Positions 19,314 through 28,536 of a stretch of DNA of 64,000 nt are shown here, piece by piece (within the stretch, counting starts at the first letter, position 1; each line of letters opens with the position of its first letter). The position numbers and the translations under genes were made by a program. The stretch comes from Sphingobacteriales bacterium. Its GTDB lineage: Bacteria; Bacteroidota; Bacteroidia; Chitinophagales; UBA2359. The notes under the pieces are model-generated. The model ran no database searches. It was not told the DNA's origin and was given only the letters and a program-made list of their open reading frames with translations. The DNA lies in contig JADJJT010000001.1 of the NCBI GenBank assembly GCA_016706405.1, positions 1,057,501 to 1,121,500 on the forward strand. The letters run 5' to 3'.

Positions 19314-21854
19314 TTAGGACTCGTTTTCCATCGAAGCCAACACCCATCTAATTTCATGAAATTCAATTTCTGTGGGTAGTAGGTCTTTAACCATTTTTAG
19401 GTTTGGATTTTCTTGGTTTTTTACCCTTTGTAAAGCCACCATTATGATGCTAATTTGTTTAGGGGTAATTAATTGCTCAATATCAATTTGCCCGTTGGCA
19501 ATGTATTTTGTTAAGTGTCCACAAATAGTTGAATAGGCTAAATTGCGTTTGCTGGCAATTTGTGCAGGGGTTAATCCTTGTTCAAATAGCTTGTAACTTT
19601 CTTCAAAGGTATTTAGTTTGGAAGGTTGGGCTTTTTCTGTTTTGGGTGTATTATTTTTTGTTTTAGTTTCTTTTGTTGCCAGTGGCATATTGCCATTTAG
19701 GTCGTGTTGTTGCATGTATTGAATAATAATGCTCAGGAAACGCATTCCGTACATGGCAATTTTAGTTTTACCAAATCCGGTAATTTGTAATAATTCGTTT
19801 AGCGAAGCGGGCAAATACAGTACCATTTCCTTTAAAGTATTGTTCGACAACACCATATAAATGGGCTTGTCGGTTTCTTCACAAATATCGTCGCGCAGGT
19901 TTTGAAGTTTTTTATACAGTTTAGGGTGAGGAGTTTCGCTATCTTGTTGTGTGGATTTCCGGATGGCGTATATGCTCAATTTTTCATCCGGATATTTAAT
20001 TTTTAGTTTATGTTGTATAAAATCCGGAAAATGAAAGCCATTTAAAGCGCAATAGCCCAATAAATATTTTTTCTCATAACAAGCATCGTGCAGTATTTGC
20101 AGTTGGGCGTTGATATGAGCGGCGGTTTCTTTGCTTTCGGTTATTAAGGGGTTATTTTTAATTTGATTCAGAATTTCTTGCAACTGTGTTATAAAATAGG
20201 TGGCTGCTTGATTGATGCGTGTTTGCAGCGGTTGGTGGTTTGCCACTTGCGGCGCTTGTTCTAAAAGGGTTTGCAGTTGGGGTTTAAATTTATTAGCAAT
20301 GGCAAAAAGGGTGTTTATTTGTTCGTAAAACGGTAAAATCCAAGTTTGGTGGGTGGTTTTGGTGTTAAGTTGGTCGTTATTGGCAATTATTACGCTGTTT
20401 AGCTCGTTTTTTAATTCGTAAACAGCCTCGCAGTCAAATAAATGAATCAAAATGCTCCGGTAATATTGATTTTGAGCTAAAGTTAATAAGGTGGGCAGTT
20501 GATTGAGGGCTGTTTTTTTCTGCTCGAACCCCGACACTTTGTTATTTCTTAAAATATTATGTCGATTTATTGGGGTACTAAGCGTTAATCCGGATAAACT
20601 GCGGCAACGGCTAAGTGCTACATAAACCTGCCCTGCCGTAAACGATTCGGAGGCATCTAATATCATTTCATCAAAAGTTAAGCCCTGGCTTTTGTGAATG
20701 GTAATAGCCCAAGCTAAGCGCAAAGGATATTGTGTAAATTTGCCTATAATTTCTTCGTGCAGGTGTTTGGTAGTGTTGTCTATACTGTAGGTAATATTAT
20801 GCCATTCGTGGGGACTTACTTCAATTTCTATGTCTTCGTCTTCATTTTCGTCGCTAGGGCAAATAACTTTTATGGTGTTGGCATTGAGGTACGAAACAGT
20901 ACCAATTTTGCCGTTGTAGTAGTTTTTTTCCGGATTATTTTTTAAAAACATAACCCTAGTGCCCTTTTTAAGCGTAAGTTCGGCATCGGCGGGGTAGTTT
21001 TTATCTAAAAATTGCCCTTCGACCTGGCAAGAATAGGTAAAACTTGGAGATTTAATGTGGGCTAAATTTGTGGTATTAATTTCGTCGGCTTTTCGGTTGT
21101 GGGTAGTTAGGGTAATGCTGTTTTGGTAGGTTTGCGCACTTATTTGAGGTTGGTAATGGCTGTTAAGCAGTTGCAAGGTTTGGTCGTCGAGTTGGTTATT
21201 GCGCACTTTGTTTAAAATTTCGATAAAATTTGTTTCGTTTTGTCGGTAAATTTTTGTCAGTTCAATGTAAACAGGTGGATTGTTGCTAATAGCCAAACTA
21301 TCGAAAAAAAACGGGCTTTGATACACCTCACTAAGCAGTTGCCACTCGGCTTGTGGTACTACTGGGGGCAGTTGGTGCATATCGCCAATTAGCAGGATTT
21401 GAACACCGCCAAAGGGCTCGTTCCAACGCCGGCGCGTTTGCCTAAGTGTAACATCAATTTGGTCAAGCAAATCGGCACGCACCATACTAATTTCGTCAAT
21501 AATTAGCAACTCTAAACTTCTGAAAATGGCAAGTCGGTGATTATTGTATTTTAAAACGGGCAGGTTTTTTTGTGTTAAGGACAACAGCCCGTCACTTGGA
21601 CGCAAAGTGGGCAAAAATGGTGTAAACGGGAATTGAAAAAACGAGTGAATAGTGGTTCCATTGGCATTTATGGCAGCCACACCCGTAGGAGCCAGCACAG
21701 CCATTTGTTTAAAGGTATTTTGCCGGATGTATTTAAGCAAAGTAGTTTTACCCGTGCCAGCTTTACCTGTTAAAAATAAATTGCTGTTAGTTTCGTTTAT
21801 AAAACTAATTACCTGCTTAAATTGGTCGTTAATTTCGAGTACTTCTTTTGCCAT
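19314..21854 (-). CDS. PIF1-like helicase with HRDC-like and helix-turn-helix C-terminal domains
   Basis: An 846-residue superfamily 1 DNA helicase of the PIF1/RecD type. Walker A TGKAGTGKTTLL lies near residues 29-40, then LELLIIDEISMVRADLLD and GDMHQLPPV. The UvrD-C-like region (about 378-418) has ITIHKSQGLTFDEM and the intact motif VI VYVALSRCRSLSG. A central region of about 200 residues precedes an HRDC-like domain (about 655-720: SLNELLQITGFGKTKI). A C-terminal helix-turn-helix (about 755-785: GLTPAQIASKRNLAYSTICGHL) ends the protein. This layout recurs in Bacteroidota. Role: ATP-driven DNA unwinding, probably in recombination or G-quadruplex/R-loop handling (inference). It is convergent with its shorter, broken relative. 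Confidence 0.9.
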   Translation of the reverse strand: MAKEVLEINDQFKQVISFINETNSNLFLTGKAGTGKTTLLKYIRQNTFKQMAVLAPTGVAAINANGTTIHSFFQFPFTPFLPTLRPSDGLLSLTQKNLPVLKYNNHRLAIFRSLELLIIDEISMVRADLLDQIDVTLRQTRRRWNEPFGGVQILLIGDMHQLPPVVPQAEWQLLSEVYQSPFFFDSLAISNNPPVYIELTKIYRQNETNFIEILNKVRNNQLDDQTLQLLNSHYQPQISAQTYQNSITLTTHNRKADEINTTNLAHIKSPSFTYSCQVEGQFLDKNYPADAELTLKKGTRVMFLKNNPEKNYYNGKIGTVSYLNANTIKVICPSDENEDEDIEIEVSPHEWHNITYSIDNTTKHLHEEIIGKFTQYPLRLAWAITIHKSQGLTFDEMILDASESFTAGQVYVALSRCRSLSGLTLSTPINRHNILRNNKVSGFEQKKTALNQLPTLLTLAQNQYYRSILIHLFDCEAVYELKNELNSVIIANNDQLNTKTTHQTWILPFYEQINTLFAIANKFKPQLQTLLEQAPQVANHQPLQTRINQAATYFITQLQEILNQIKNNPLITESKETAAHINAQLQILHDACYEKKYLLGYCALNGFHFPDFIQHKLKIKYPDEKLSIYAIRKSTQQDSETPHPKLYKKLQNLRDDICEETDKPIYMVLSNNTLKEMVLYLPASLNELLQITGFGKTKIAMYGMRFLSIIIQYMQQHDLNGNMPLATKETKTKNNTPKTEKAQPSKLNTFEESYKLFEQGLTPAQIASKRNLAYSTICGHLTKYIANGQIDIEQLITPKQISIIMVALQRVKNQENPNLKMVKDLLPTEIEFHEIRWVLASMENES

Positions 21855-21976
21855 TTAGCAAAGAAACGATTAATTTTTGTAGGATTAAAATTATTATCCG
21901 GAAAAAAGTAAACAATACCGCCTTTCGTTTAAATGCGTTTAACTACTAAATCCGGATTTTAATGCTATAAATAAGG

Positions 21977-21984
21977 TATCTTTG
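21977..21984 (+). promoter_or_regulatory. Candidate -7 promoter box, TATCTTTG
   Basis: Exact TAnnTTTG match. Its last G is the first base of an in-frame GTG at 21984, so that GTG cannot be the start if this box is real. This supports the ATG at 22053. Confidence 0.45.
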
Positions 21985-22052
21985 TGCTTCTATTATATCG
22001 GCCTGCCTATAAACAATTTCTTAAATCTGCTTTCAAACACAATATAATTAAC

Positions 22053-23555
22053 ATGTTTATGAATTTTATTTTGTTTTTATCAAACAGGGGATTAAAATTT
22101 ATAGCACTTTGCCTGTTTGCCTTAGCATTAACAAGCACTACAAGCGCATGCTTTAAGCGCAGCGCTCCACAAGGGAAGAAAAACAATAATCAAACTACCA
22201 TTTTACAACCCTTGCCCCCCGATAAAAACGCTACAACCACCCAAACGCCTACCAATAATAGCACTGAAAATAACAACACTACCACGCCAACCAAACAGCC
22301 CGAAAGCAGCAACACCAATTCGCAACCCACAAAACAACCCAATACCCAACATACAACAACAACTGCACCGCCCGTAAACACCACGTTACCGCCCGAAACA
22401 ACACAAATAAAAGAATCGAAAATACCGGCAATAATTAATATGGGTATTATGTTGCCCTTTAATTTGGCAAGCTACGAGACCTCAACAGAAATAAAACAAT
22501 TAAGCGACAATTCGGCGGTGGCCGTTGATTTTTATCAGGGTGCGCTATTGGCGTTACAGGATTTGGAACAAAGTGGCTTACAATTAAATTTAGAAGTTTT
22601 TGATATCAACAACCAAGCACAAAAAGCCAGCGAGTTATTTAACGATTACAGGCCAAAAAACATGCACCTGATTATTGGGCCGGTGCATAATGCGCCGCTT
22701 GCCGAAATAGCTAAAATAGCCTTGCGCAACAAAACCATACATGTTTCGCCTTTGTCGCCCTCGCACAAAGTGGCAAGTAATAACCCGTACTATTTTGTGG
22801 CCACTCCTACAGTTGAAACGCAATGCGCCGCTATGTTCGAGTATATTTGTAAAGCAAACAACACCAACAACAAACGTATTTTAGCCATAAGCAGCTCGTC
22901 GCCTAACGAGCTTGCCCTGGCAAATTTGTTTCATCACATAGCTATTAATAGCACCGAGCCCGAAAAATACGGCTACGTAAATGTACAGCAAATACTATAC
23001 GATAAAAACCTAAACACCGACATTGAAAGTTTTTTATCGCCAACCGAACCTAATATGGTGGTTGTAACTTCGTTCGATGAAAAAACCATTATTCCGGTTA
23101 TTATGAAATTAAATGCCTTGCAAAAAAAATATCAAATTACTTTGTTTGGTATGCCAACCTGGTTAGACATGGAGATAATTCCACACGAATATTTGGCTAA
23201 TCTTAATTTTCATATATCAGCACCATATTGGGGTAACCCTGCCAACCCCAACTATCAGCCGTTTAAACAAAACTATCAATTGCGGTGGGGCTACTTGCCC
23301 AGCAAAAATGCAGCTATTGGGTACGATATTACAAAGTATTTTGTTCAAATGATACAAAAATACGGTACTGACATGGCAAATCACCTTGGCGATAATTCAT
23401 TTAAAGGTATGTTAAACGACTTTGAGTTTAGCAGCTCTGGTCCGGATTTTTACCTTCAGCCTGCTTTGCAAAAGCCTTTCGATTTTTGGGAAAACAAAGC
23501 TACCAATATTTTGCGATTTCGCCCCGACTTCACCTTTGAACGGGTTAATTACTAA
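22053..23555 (+). CDS. Type 1 periplasmic ligand-binding (LpoA/LivJ-like) lipoprotein
   Basis: About 500 residues from the ATG at 22053. This start gives a clean lipoprotein signal peptide (MFMNFILF to lipobox TSAC); an upstream GTG overlaps a candidate promoter box. After the lipid anchor comes a Thr/Asn/Gln/Pro-rich linker of about 90 residues. A two-lobed periplasmic-binding-protein type 1 fold follows (NMGIMLPF, AVDFYQGALLALQDLE, NMHLIIGPVHNAPLAEIA). The family includes amino-acid ABC receptors and the penicillin-binding-protein activator LpoA. No ABC permease is nearby, so a cell-wall regulator or orphan sensor fits better than a transporter subunit (inference). An MFS gene follows within 9 bases. 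Confidence 0.85.
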   Translation: MFMNFILFLSNRGLKFIALCLFALALTSTTSACFKRSAPQGKKNNNQTTILQPLPPDKNATTTQTPTNNSTENNNTTTPTKQPESSNTNSQPTKQPNTQHTTTTAPPVNTTLPPETTQIKESKIPAIINMGIMLPFNLASYETSTEIKQLSDNSAVAVDFYQGALLALQDLEQSGLQLNLEVFDINNQAQKASELFNDYRPKNMHLIIGPVHNAPLAEIAKIALRNKTIHVSPLSPSHKVASNNPYYFVATPTVETQCAAMFEYICKANNTNNKRILAISSSSPNELALANLFHHIAINSTEPEKYGYVNVQQILYDKNLNTDIESFLSPTEPNMVVVTSFDEKTIIPVIMKLNALQKKYQITLFGMPTWLDMEIIPHEYLANLNFHISAPYWGNPANPNYQPFKQNYQLRWGYLPSKNAAIGYDITKYFVQMIQKYGTDMANHLGDNSFKGMLNDFEFSSSGPDFYLQPALQKPFDFWENKATNILRFRPDFTFERVNY

Positions 23556-23564
23556 AGTTTGACG

Positions 23565-24842
23565 ATGCAAAACAAAAACGCTTTGCAAGCCCTGTTTGTG
23601 GCTAATACTATATCGGGGTTTGCACAAGGCATTAGTATGATTGGTATTCCGTGGTATTTTGTAGATGTACTAAATAAACCATCGGAGTTTGCGTATATTT
23701 ATAGTGTAGTTACTTTGGTTTCGATGATATGGAGTTTATATGCCGGTACCCTAAACGACCGTTACGACCGCAAATATTTATTTGTTTTTGAGAATATTAT
23801 AGGTGCTTGTATTTTATTTATTGTATCGGGTTGGGCTTACTATACAAACAGCACACCTATAGAAATGCTTATTTTGGTTTTTGCTTCTATTTTTTTCCTA
23901 TACAATATTCATTATCCGGCGCTATACGCCTTTGTTCAAGAAATATCTGAGCCAAAACATTACAACAAATTAACTTCGTACTTAGAAATTCAAGGTCAAT
24001 TAACCAGCGCATTAGCAGGTGGCATGGCGGCAATAATGCTAAATGGCTACTCGGGCAAACCACTGCTTACCCTGTTTAATTACGATATTGTTTTGCCGTT
24101 TACCTTTGAAGCATGGCCACTAAAAAGTATATTTCTGTTAAATGCTATTGCTTTTGTTATAGCCTTGCTAACAGTTAATAGTATAAAATACAAAGCCGTT
24201 GCAGTTCGTAAAATTGAGAAAGCGCCTGTTTTTAAGCAATTGGCCACCGGATTTAGTTTTTTACAACAGCACAAATTATTATTGCTTTTTGGAGTGGTGT
24301 CGTTATTTGTGTTTGCAACCACCATGATGCTTACTTTTGTGCTAATGCCCAACTATACCAAAAACGTGTTAAATGCGAGTGCCAATACCTTTGCCCTTGG
24401 CGAACTGTACTTTGCCCTTGGCTCAATAGGTGCGGGCTTGGTAGCTATTATTATATTTGGGCGCAACCCAGTTCTTGGCAATATTTTATTGGCTGTGTTA
24501 AGCGGTTCAGCTTTTATTGTTTTAAGTTTTAACAAATCGGAGTTTATTTTTTACATAGCCATTGCCTTGTTAGGGTTAGGAAACGCGGGCAGCCGCATTA
24601 TGCGCATTACCTATTTATTGCAACATGTACCTAATAGCGTGGTAGGCCGAACCCAAAGTATTTACTCGTTAGCAAACTATATTAACCGTTTTTTATTCAT
24701 ACAATTATTTGCTTTGCCGTTCTTCGTCAACAATGTTGATTGGGCTTTTGTTATTTGTAGTATTTGGTGTTTGATAGCAGCTATTTTATTGCTAATTTAT
24801 TATAATAGGTTGCAAAATTTAAATATAAGTACTAATCACTAA
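23565..24842 (+). CDS. MFS transporter
   Basis: A major facilitator superfamily permease of about 425 residues with roughly twelve transmembrane helices. The loop between helices 2 and 3 shows the family signature GTLNDRYDRKYLFVFEN. The best start is ATG at 23565; an in-frame TTG six bases earlier is less likely. It begins nine bases after the ligand-binding lipoprotein stop, so the two are probably one operon. Sequence style resembles the EntS/tetracycline-like exporters, but no substrate can be assigned. The stop is followed almost directly by the heptamer repeat block. Confidence 0.9.
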   Translation: MQNKNALQALFVANTISGFAQGISMIGIPWYFVDVLNKPSEFAYIYSVVTLVSMIWSLYAGTLNDRYDRKYLFVFENIIGACILFIVSGWAYYTNSTPIEMLILVFASIFFLYNIHYPALYAFVQEISEPKHYNKLTSYLEIQGQLTSALAGGMAAIMLNGYSGKPLLTLFNYDIVLPFTFEAWPLKSIFLLNAIAFVIALLTVNSIKYKAVAVRKIEKAPVFKQLATGFSFLQQHKLLLLFGVVSLFVFATTMMLTFVLMPNYTKNVLNASANTFALGELYFALGSIGAGLVAIIIFGRNPVLGNILLAVLSGSAFIVLSFNKSEFIFYIAIALLGLGNAGSRIMRITYLLQHVPNSVVGRTQSIYSLANYINRFLFIQLFALPFFVNNVDWAFVICSIWCLIAAILLLIYYNRLQNLNISTNH

Positions 24843-24860
24843 TTACTATAACTCCAACTC

Positions 24861-25060
24861 ATGGCTGATGGCTAATGGCTGATGGCTGATGGCTGATAGC
24901 TTTGGGCTGGTGGCTGATGGCTAATGGCTGATGGCTGATGGCTGATAGCTGTGGGCTGTTGGCTATTGGCTTTTGGCTGATGGCTGATAGCTTTTGGGTG
25001 TTGGCTGTTGGCTAATGGCTAATGGCTAATGGCTGATGGTTAATGGCTGATGGCTTTTAG
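24861..25060 (+). repeat. Heptanucleotide minisatellite (TGGCTGA / TGGCTAA)
   Basis: About 200 bases built from degenerate tandem 7-mers, mainly ATGGCTG, TGGCTGA and TGGCTAA with some TTGGCTG and GGGCTG variants. Frame is not kept and stops are frequent, so it is non-coding. It sits between the MFS and GHMP kinase genes. The asymmetric strand composition (G/T-rich on plus) could let it form non-B DNA. Similar heptamer repeats are known in cyanobacteria (STRR sequences). Confidence 0.92.
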
Positions 25061-25095
25061 CTCACAATTTATAACTTATAATTAATAACTCGTAT

Positions 25096-26064
25096 ATGCA
25101 ACAGTTTTATGCCCCCGGCAAACTACTTATTACAGGCGAATATGCTGTTTTAGACGGTGCCTGGGCTTTAGCATTACCTACCCGACTGGGGCAAACCTTA
25201 ACGGTAACACCCACTCAAATACAAAATAACAAGCCGGCTGTTTATTGGCAAAGTATTGACGAGTTAGGGCAGGTTTGGTTAGAGACCGAGCTTCTATACC
25301 CAAATTTTATGCCCGGCACAGCGCCCATAAATCCCGAAAAACTTACTTTGCAACGTTTGTTTCAAACTATTGAGCAACTAAACCCAAGTCTTAGCATCTT
25401 TACCCAACAACCCGCACTACAATTTACAACCCGCTTGCAGTTTAACCGGCATTGGGGCTTGGGCAGCAGCGCAACCCTTTCAACTTTAATGGCTACGTGG
25501 GCAGGGGTAAATGCTTATCAACTAAATAATACCTTGTTTGGCGGGTCGGGCTACGATGTGGCCGTTGCCTTGCACGCCCAGCCTTTGCTGTACCGGCTGC
25601 CCAACGCACAAAACTTTACTCCGGATGTACAGATTTTACCCAACTACAACCCGCCTTTGGCGCAATATTTATATTTTTGTTATACCGGCCAGAAGCAAAA
25701 CTCCCGCCACGCCATTGAATACTACCGTCAGCAAGGCAAACACCAGCACCCGAACTTAATAGAAACTATTAGTAAACTTAGCCTTGAAATAGCTAATGCC
25801 ACTACCCTACCCCAGTTTTGCCAGCTTATTACCCAGCACGAAAATTTAATTGCGCGCTGCTTAAATTTACCCCCTTTATTGCAAACTCCACTATTAAAAG
25901 GCTTGCCCGGTGCGGCAAAATCTCTGGGGGCATGGGGCGGTGATTTTGTTTTGGTTGCCACCGAAATGCCACAAACCGAACTTAAACTTCGCTATTTTAA
26001 TAAACCCCATCAAGTAGTATTAACCTATAACCAAATGATTGCGCTCCTTAACGAACCCCTTTAA
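25096..26064 (+). CDS. GYDIA-type GHMP kinase
   Basis: A 322-residue small-molecule kinase of the GHMP fold (galactokinase, homoserine kinase, mevalonate kinase, phosphomevalonate kinase). It opens MQQFYAPGKLLITGEYAVLDG, matching the mevalonate-kinase-like N-terminus. The ATP-binding glycine/serine loop is WGLGSSATLSTL (about 118-129), and GGSGYDVA (about 150-157) matches the GYDIA motif naming a Bacteroidota subfamily. It probably phosphorylates mevalonate or a related isoprenoid precursor, but the subfamily's substrate is not established. Its 3' end overlaps the convergent formyltransferase gene by 17 bases. Confidence 0.88.
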   Translation: MQQFYAPGKLLITGEYAVLDGAWALALPTRLGQTLTVTPTQIQNNKPAVYWQSIDELGQVWLETELLYPNFMPGTAPINPEKLTLQRLFQTIEQLNPSLSIFTQQPALQFTTRLQFNRHWGLGSSATLSTLMATWAGVNAYQLNNTLFGGSGYDVAVALHAQPLLYRLPNAQNFTPDVQILPNYNPPLAQYLYFCYTGQKQNSRHAIEYYRQQGKHQHPNLIETISKLSLEIANATTLPQFCQLITQHENLIARCLNLPPLLQTPLLKGLPGAAKSLGAWGGDFVLVATEMPQTELKLRYFNKPHQVVLTYNQMIALLNEPL

Positions 26065-26857
26065 GCCACCAGCTATACAAATACTGCCAAATAGTTGGAT
26101 GATACCATTGTTTGCTTTTTTGTTTGTTAGAACTGGCAACAGATAATACATTTTTATCTTGATGGTCATTCGCAATAATACTCAAAATTCCAGCTAAAAG
26201 AAAAGGCAAGGCTGCCGCTAACTGTAACAACGGGTAGGTAGCAAAATGGTCGGCTTTAGCATCCGGATAAATAGTAACCCAATGCAGCACCTCACCTGTA
26301 TCAACACCCGCATCAACCAAATGGATGGTAGCACCACAATTTTGCGCGTCATTATTAGCCAACGCCCAATACCCCCCATGTACACCCCGGTAAGCAGGCG
26401 TAATACCGGCATGTATATTAAGTACAGGGCAGCCCACCGCTTGCAAAAATTTTTTACTGGCAATACGTGTGCCCGATAATACAATACAATCGGGTTTGAG
26501 TTTTTGGATATAAGCTAACGTTTCCGGAAGGTTTATACTGGCTACCTTAAATATAACTTTATCCGGAATTTCATTAGCGCTCAATTTATTTATCCGGATG
26601 ATTTCGGCTTGTCTTTTTTTGCCTAAATGGTATAAAACAGGCTGCACCAGCGTTTGAAACAATATTTGCCCAAATACAGTTGTCAAGCCCAATTTTTTAG
26701 CTCTGCTGCGCAATAATTTCCACTTCGAAATTGGTTTTTCAATAATAACTGCTTCAATTTGACAGCTATCTTGCAAATAATTGTATATAATATTGGCAGA
26801 GGTGCCCTTTGTTGCCAAAATTACAATTTTTGGGATATTTGATGGCCGTAGTAGCAT
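26048..26857 (-). CDS. Formyltransferase family protein
   Basis: A 269-residue protein with the formyl-group transferase fold of methionyl-tRNA and ArnA formyltransferases. The catalytic Asn/His pair is in LNIHAGITPAYRG (about 143-155) and the catalytic Asp in HLVDAGVDTGEVLH (about 173-186). The C-terminal tRNA-binding OB domain of Fmt is lacking, so this is probably a small-molecule or sugar-nucleotide formyltransferase. A polysaccharide deacetylase gene lies 9 bases upstream on the same strand, which points to surface-glycan modification (inference). A TAAATTTG sequence at 26862-26869 sits too near the ATG for a normal leader and may be chance. Its end overlaps the GHMP kinase gene. Confidence 0.85.
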   Translation of the reverse strand: MLLRPSNIPKIVILATKGTSANIIYNYLQDSCQIEAVIIEKPISKWKLLRSRAKKLGLTTVFGQILFQTLVQPVLYHLGKKRQAEIIRINKLSANEIPDKVIFKVASINLPETLAYIQKLKPDCIVLSGTRIASKKFLQAVGCPVLNIHAGITPAYRGVHGGYWALANNDAQNCGATIHLVDAGVDTGEVLHWVTIYPDAKADHFATYPLLQLAAALPFLLAGILSIIANDHQDKNVLSVASSNKQKSKQWYHPTIWQYLYSWWLKGVR

Positions 26858-26866
26858 AGCGCAAAT

Positions 26867-27853
26867 TTAGGCAATTTCTTTTCGGGATGCTTGGGCTATT
26901 GCCTGCATCGTATTATTTTGAAAATTATATTTTTGTTGCAAAACCTTATAGTGGTGCAAAATTTTTCGCAAAAAGTTTATATTTTGCTTTAAGTTTTGCC
27001 CAAAATTATGTGGGTGCCACCATAAATGGTATGTTTTTTGGTTTTTAGCAGCATAGGTCATGGCATTTGTTATGCGGCGCAGCCTTAGCGGGTCAAAAAA
27101 AGCCAAATTAGGTGAATAGGGGCGCAAAAATCGCGAGGCTGGTATATTTAGTATTTCCCCCTGATTTATAGTGAGCTGTGAAGCATGATGTCCGGAAATA
27201 TTAAAATAGGCATCCAAAAGCCTGAATCCCCGCCTTAACCAAGTTTCGTTGCTATAAGCACGAGGAGCGTAAAGCCAACTGCTTTCGTTACCCCTAAATG
27301 ACCTAAAGCCAAGTTGTTGGGCGATTTTAAGGTAGTCGGGGCTATACTGGTTGCGCGGAAAAACCAGCGAATATAATTTTATGCCATGTAGAGCGGCAAT
27401 TTTTTTGGCAGCCAGCAAATCGGCTTCAAACTGAGCAAGGGTTTGCCCAGCTTCGAGGGTATAAAAATGGCTAAAAGTGTGCGAGGCAATTTCGTGCTGT
27501 GGGTATTGCTGCAAAAGCTGTATTAGCGAGGCTGCGTAATGGTAGGGGTCGGCGTTTTCGGTTTGCCCTATTTGCATTAGGTGAGGGTAGGGATTAAACA
27601 CTTCATTGGTATAAGTGGGCTGTTGGGCAGGTAAATTGGATAACAAGTCTGATTTGTCTCTGAAGAACAAAAACCCAACCGTAGCAAACGTTGCACAAAT
27701 GCCAAACTCATCAAAAATGGCTAATAATTGAGGTATTGCCTGCCGAACGCCTAAAATATTATTGCCATATTGTTGTAGGGTTGTTACGTCTCGCACACCC
27801 CAAAACAACTCAAAATCGAGCGAGATTACAAACTGACCATAATTTAATTGCAT
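26867..27853 (-). CDS. Polysaccharide deacetylase (NodB-like) family protein
   Basis: A 328-residue carbohydrate esterase family 4-type protein. The metal/base motif appears as ISLDFELFWG near residue 10-20, the zinc-binding HTFSH (in EIASHTFSHFYTLE) in the middle, the Arg motif in LVFPRNQYS and the C-terminal LWWHPHNFGQN. There is no signal peptide, so it acts in the cytosol or is a glycan precursor enzyme. It would remove acetyl groups from N-acetylated sugars. It is followed after 9 bases by a formyltransferase gene: deacetylation followed by formylation of the freed amine is a plausible two-step modification (inference). Confidence 0.87.
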   Translation of the reverse strand: MQLNYGQFVISLDFELFWGVRDVTTLQQYGNNILGVRQAIPQLLAIFDEFGICATFATVGFLFFRDKSDLLSNLPAQQPTYTNEVFNPYPHLMQIGQTENADPYHYAASLIQLLQQYPQHEIASHTFSHFYTLEAGQTLAQFEADLLAAKKIAALHGIKLYSLVFPRNQYSPDYLKIAQQLGFRSFRGNESSWLYAPRAYSNETWLRRGFRLLDAYFNISGHHASQLTINQGEILNIPASRFLRPYSPNLAFFDPLRLRRITNAMTYAAKNQKTYHLWWHPHNFGQNLKQNINFLRKILHHYKVLQQKYNFQNNTMQAIAQASRKEIA

Positions 27854-27929
27854 CGTGCAAGCGAACTGCTAAATTTGAGGTAACAAATGAAGTTTTTTTA
27901 ATTTGCCAAAATCCGGATATGAGAAGGTA

Positions 27930-28481
27930 TCACTTGTATAAATCAAATTGTAAATACCCTTCGTTGGCGCGTCGTTCGGCATTGTTTACATAAAATTGCC
28001 TGTTGGGGTTTGCCGTTGTTTGTAACCCATCGACATAGCGGTTACACATGCAAAAAAATGCTGCTATTAATACCGTATCGTGAATTTGGCTGTCGGTAGC
28101 ACCGCAATTTTTGGCTTCGGCAATTTGGGCTGCTGTTACAAATTTACCTCCTTTTTGTACGCTGGCGGCAATTTGCAGAAGTGCCTTTAATTTATTAGAT
28201 ATTGGCATTTCGGTGTAATTGGCTTTAATGCCATCAATAAAATCTATGGCGCACCGAAGGTAGTGTTGGGCTATTGCACCATGTACATTTTGGCAAAAAA
28301 AGCACTCATTTAAATACGATACAAAAGCACCTATCAATTCGCGTTCGCCGTTGGTAAAATTAGGGTCGTTTGGGCGCAGCAAAGCCTCGGCCATCTGATT
28401 AATAGGCAAGGCAGTTTGAGGGCTAAAGGCCATTAAACTTCGAATGCCGTTTAGGGTTTCGTTGAGTGGTATATGAGGCAT
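27930..28481 (-). CDS. Carboxymuconolactone decarboxylase / AhpD-like protein
   Basis: A 183-residue all-helical protein of the CMD/AhpD superfamily. The redox signature is NECFFCQNVHGAI (about residues 55-67) with the two Cys in a CxxC and His four residues later, following an upstream Glu, as in peroxidase-related AhpD enzymes. It would act as a peroxidase partner or disulfide reductase in oxidative stress defence. A TAGTTTTG on the minus strand at 28500-28507 may be its promoter. It precedes the deacetylase gene, but with a 76-base gap, so co-transcription is uncertain. Confidence 0.85.
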   Translation of the reverse strand: MPHIPLNETLNGIRSLMAFSPQTALPINQMAEALLRPNDPNFTNGERELIGAFVSYLNECFFCQNVHGAIAQHYLRCAIDFIDGIKANYTEMPISNKLKALLQIAASVQKGGKFVTAAQIAEAKNCGATDSQIHDTVLIAAFFCMCNRYVDGLQTTANPNRQFYVNNAERRANEGYLQFDLYK

Positions 28482-28536
28482 TTGTTGGCTAAATTAAGGC
28501 AAAACTAAAGGTGAATTTACTACTTAACTGATAATT

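Noticed and set aside
21984..22052. The GTG at 21984 as start of the ligand-binding lipoprotein
   Set aside because: It lies inside a TATCTTTG promoter box and would put a non-signal extension ahead of a proper lipoprotein signal peptide at 22053.
24861..25060. The heptamer repeat block as a CRISPR array
   Set aside because: The units are 7-base degenerate repeats without unique spacers, and no cas genes lie nearby.
26862..26869. TAAATTTG as promoter of the formyltransferase gene
   Set aside because: It ends four bases before the ATG, leaving no leader; the gene is more likely read from upstream with the deacetylase gene.
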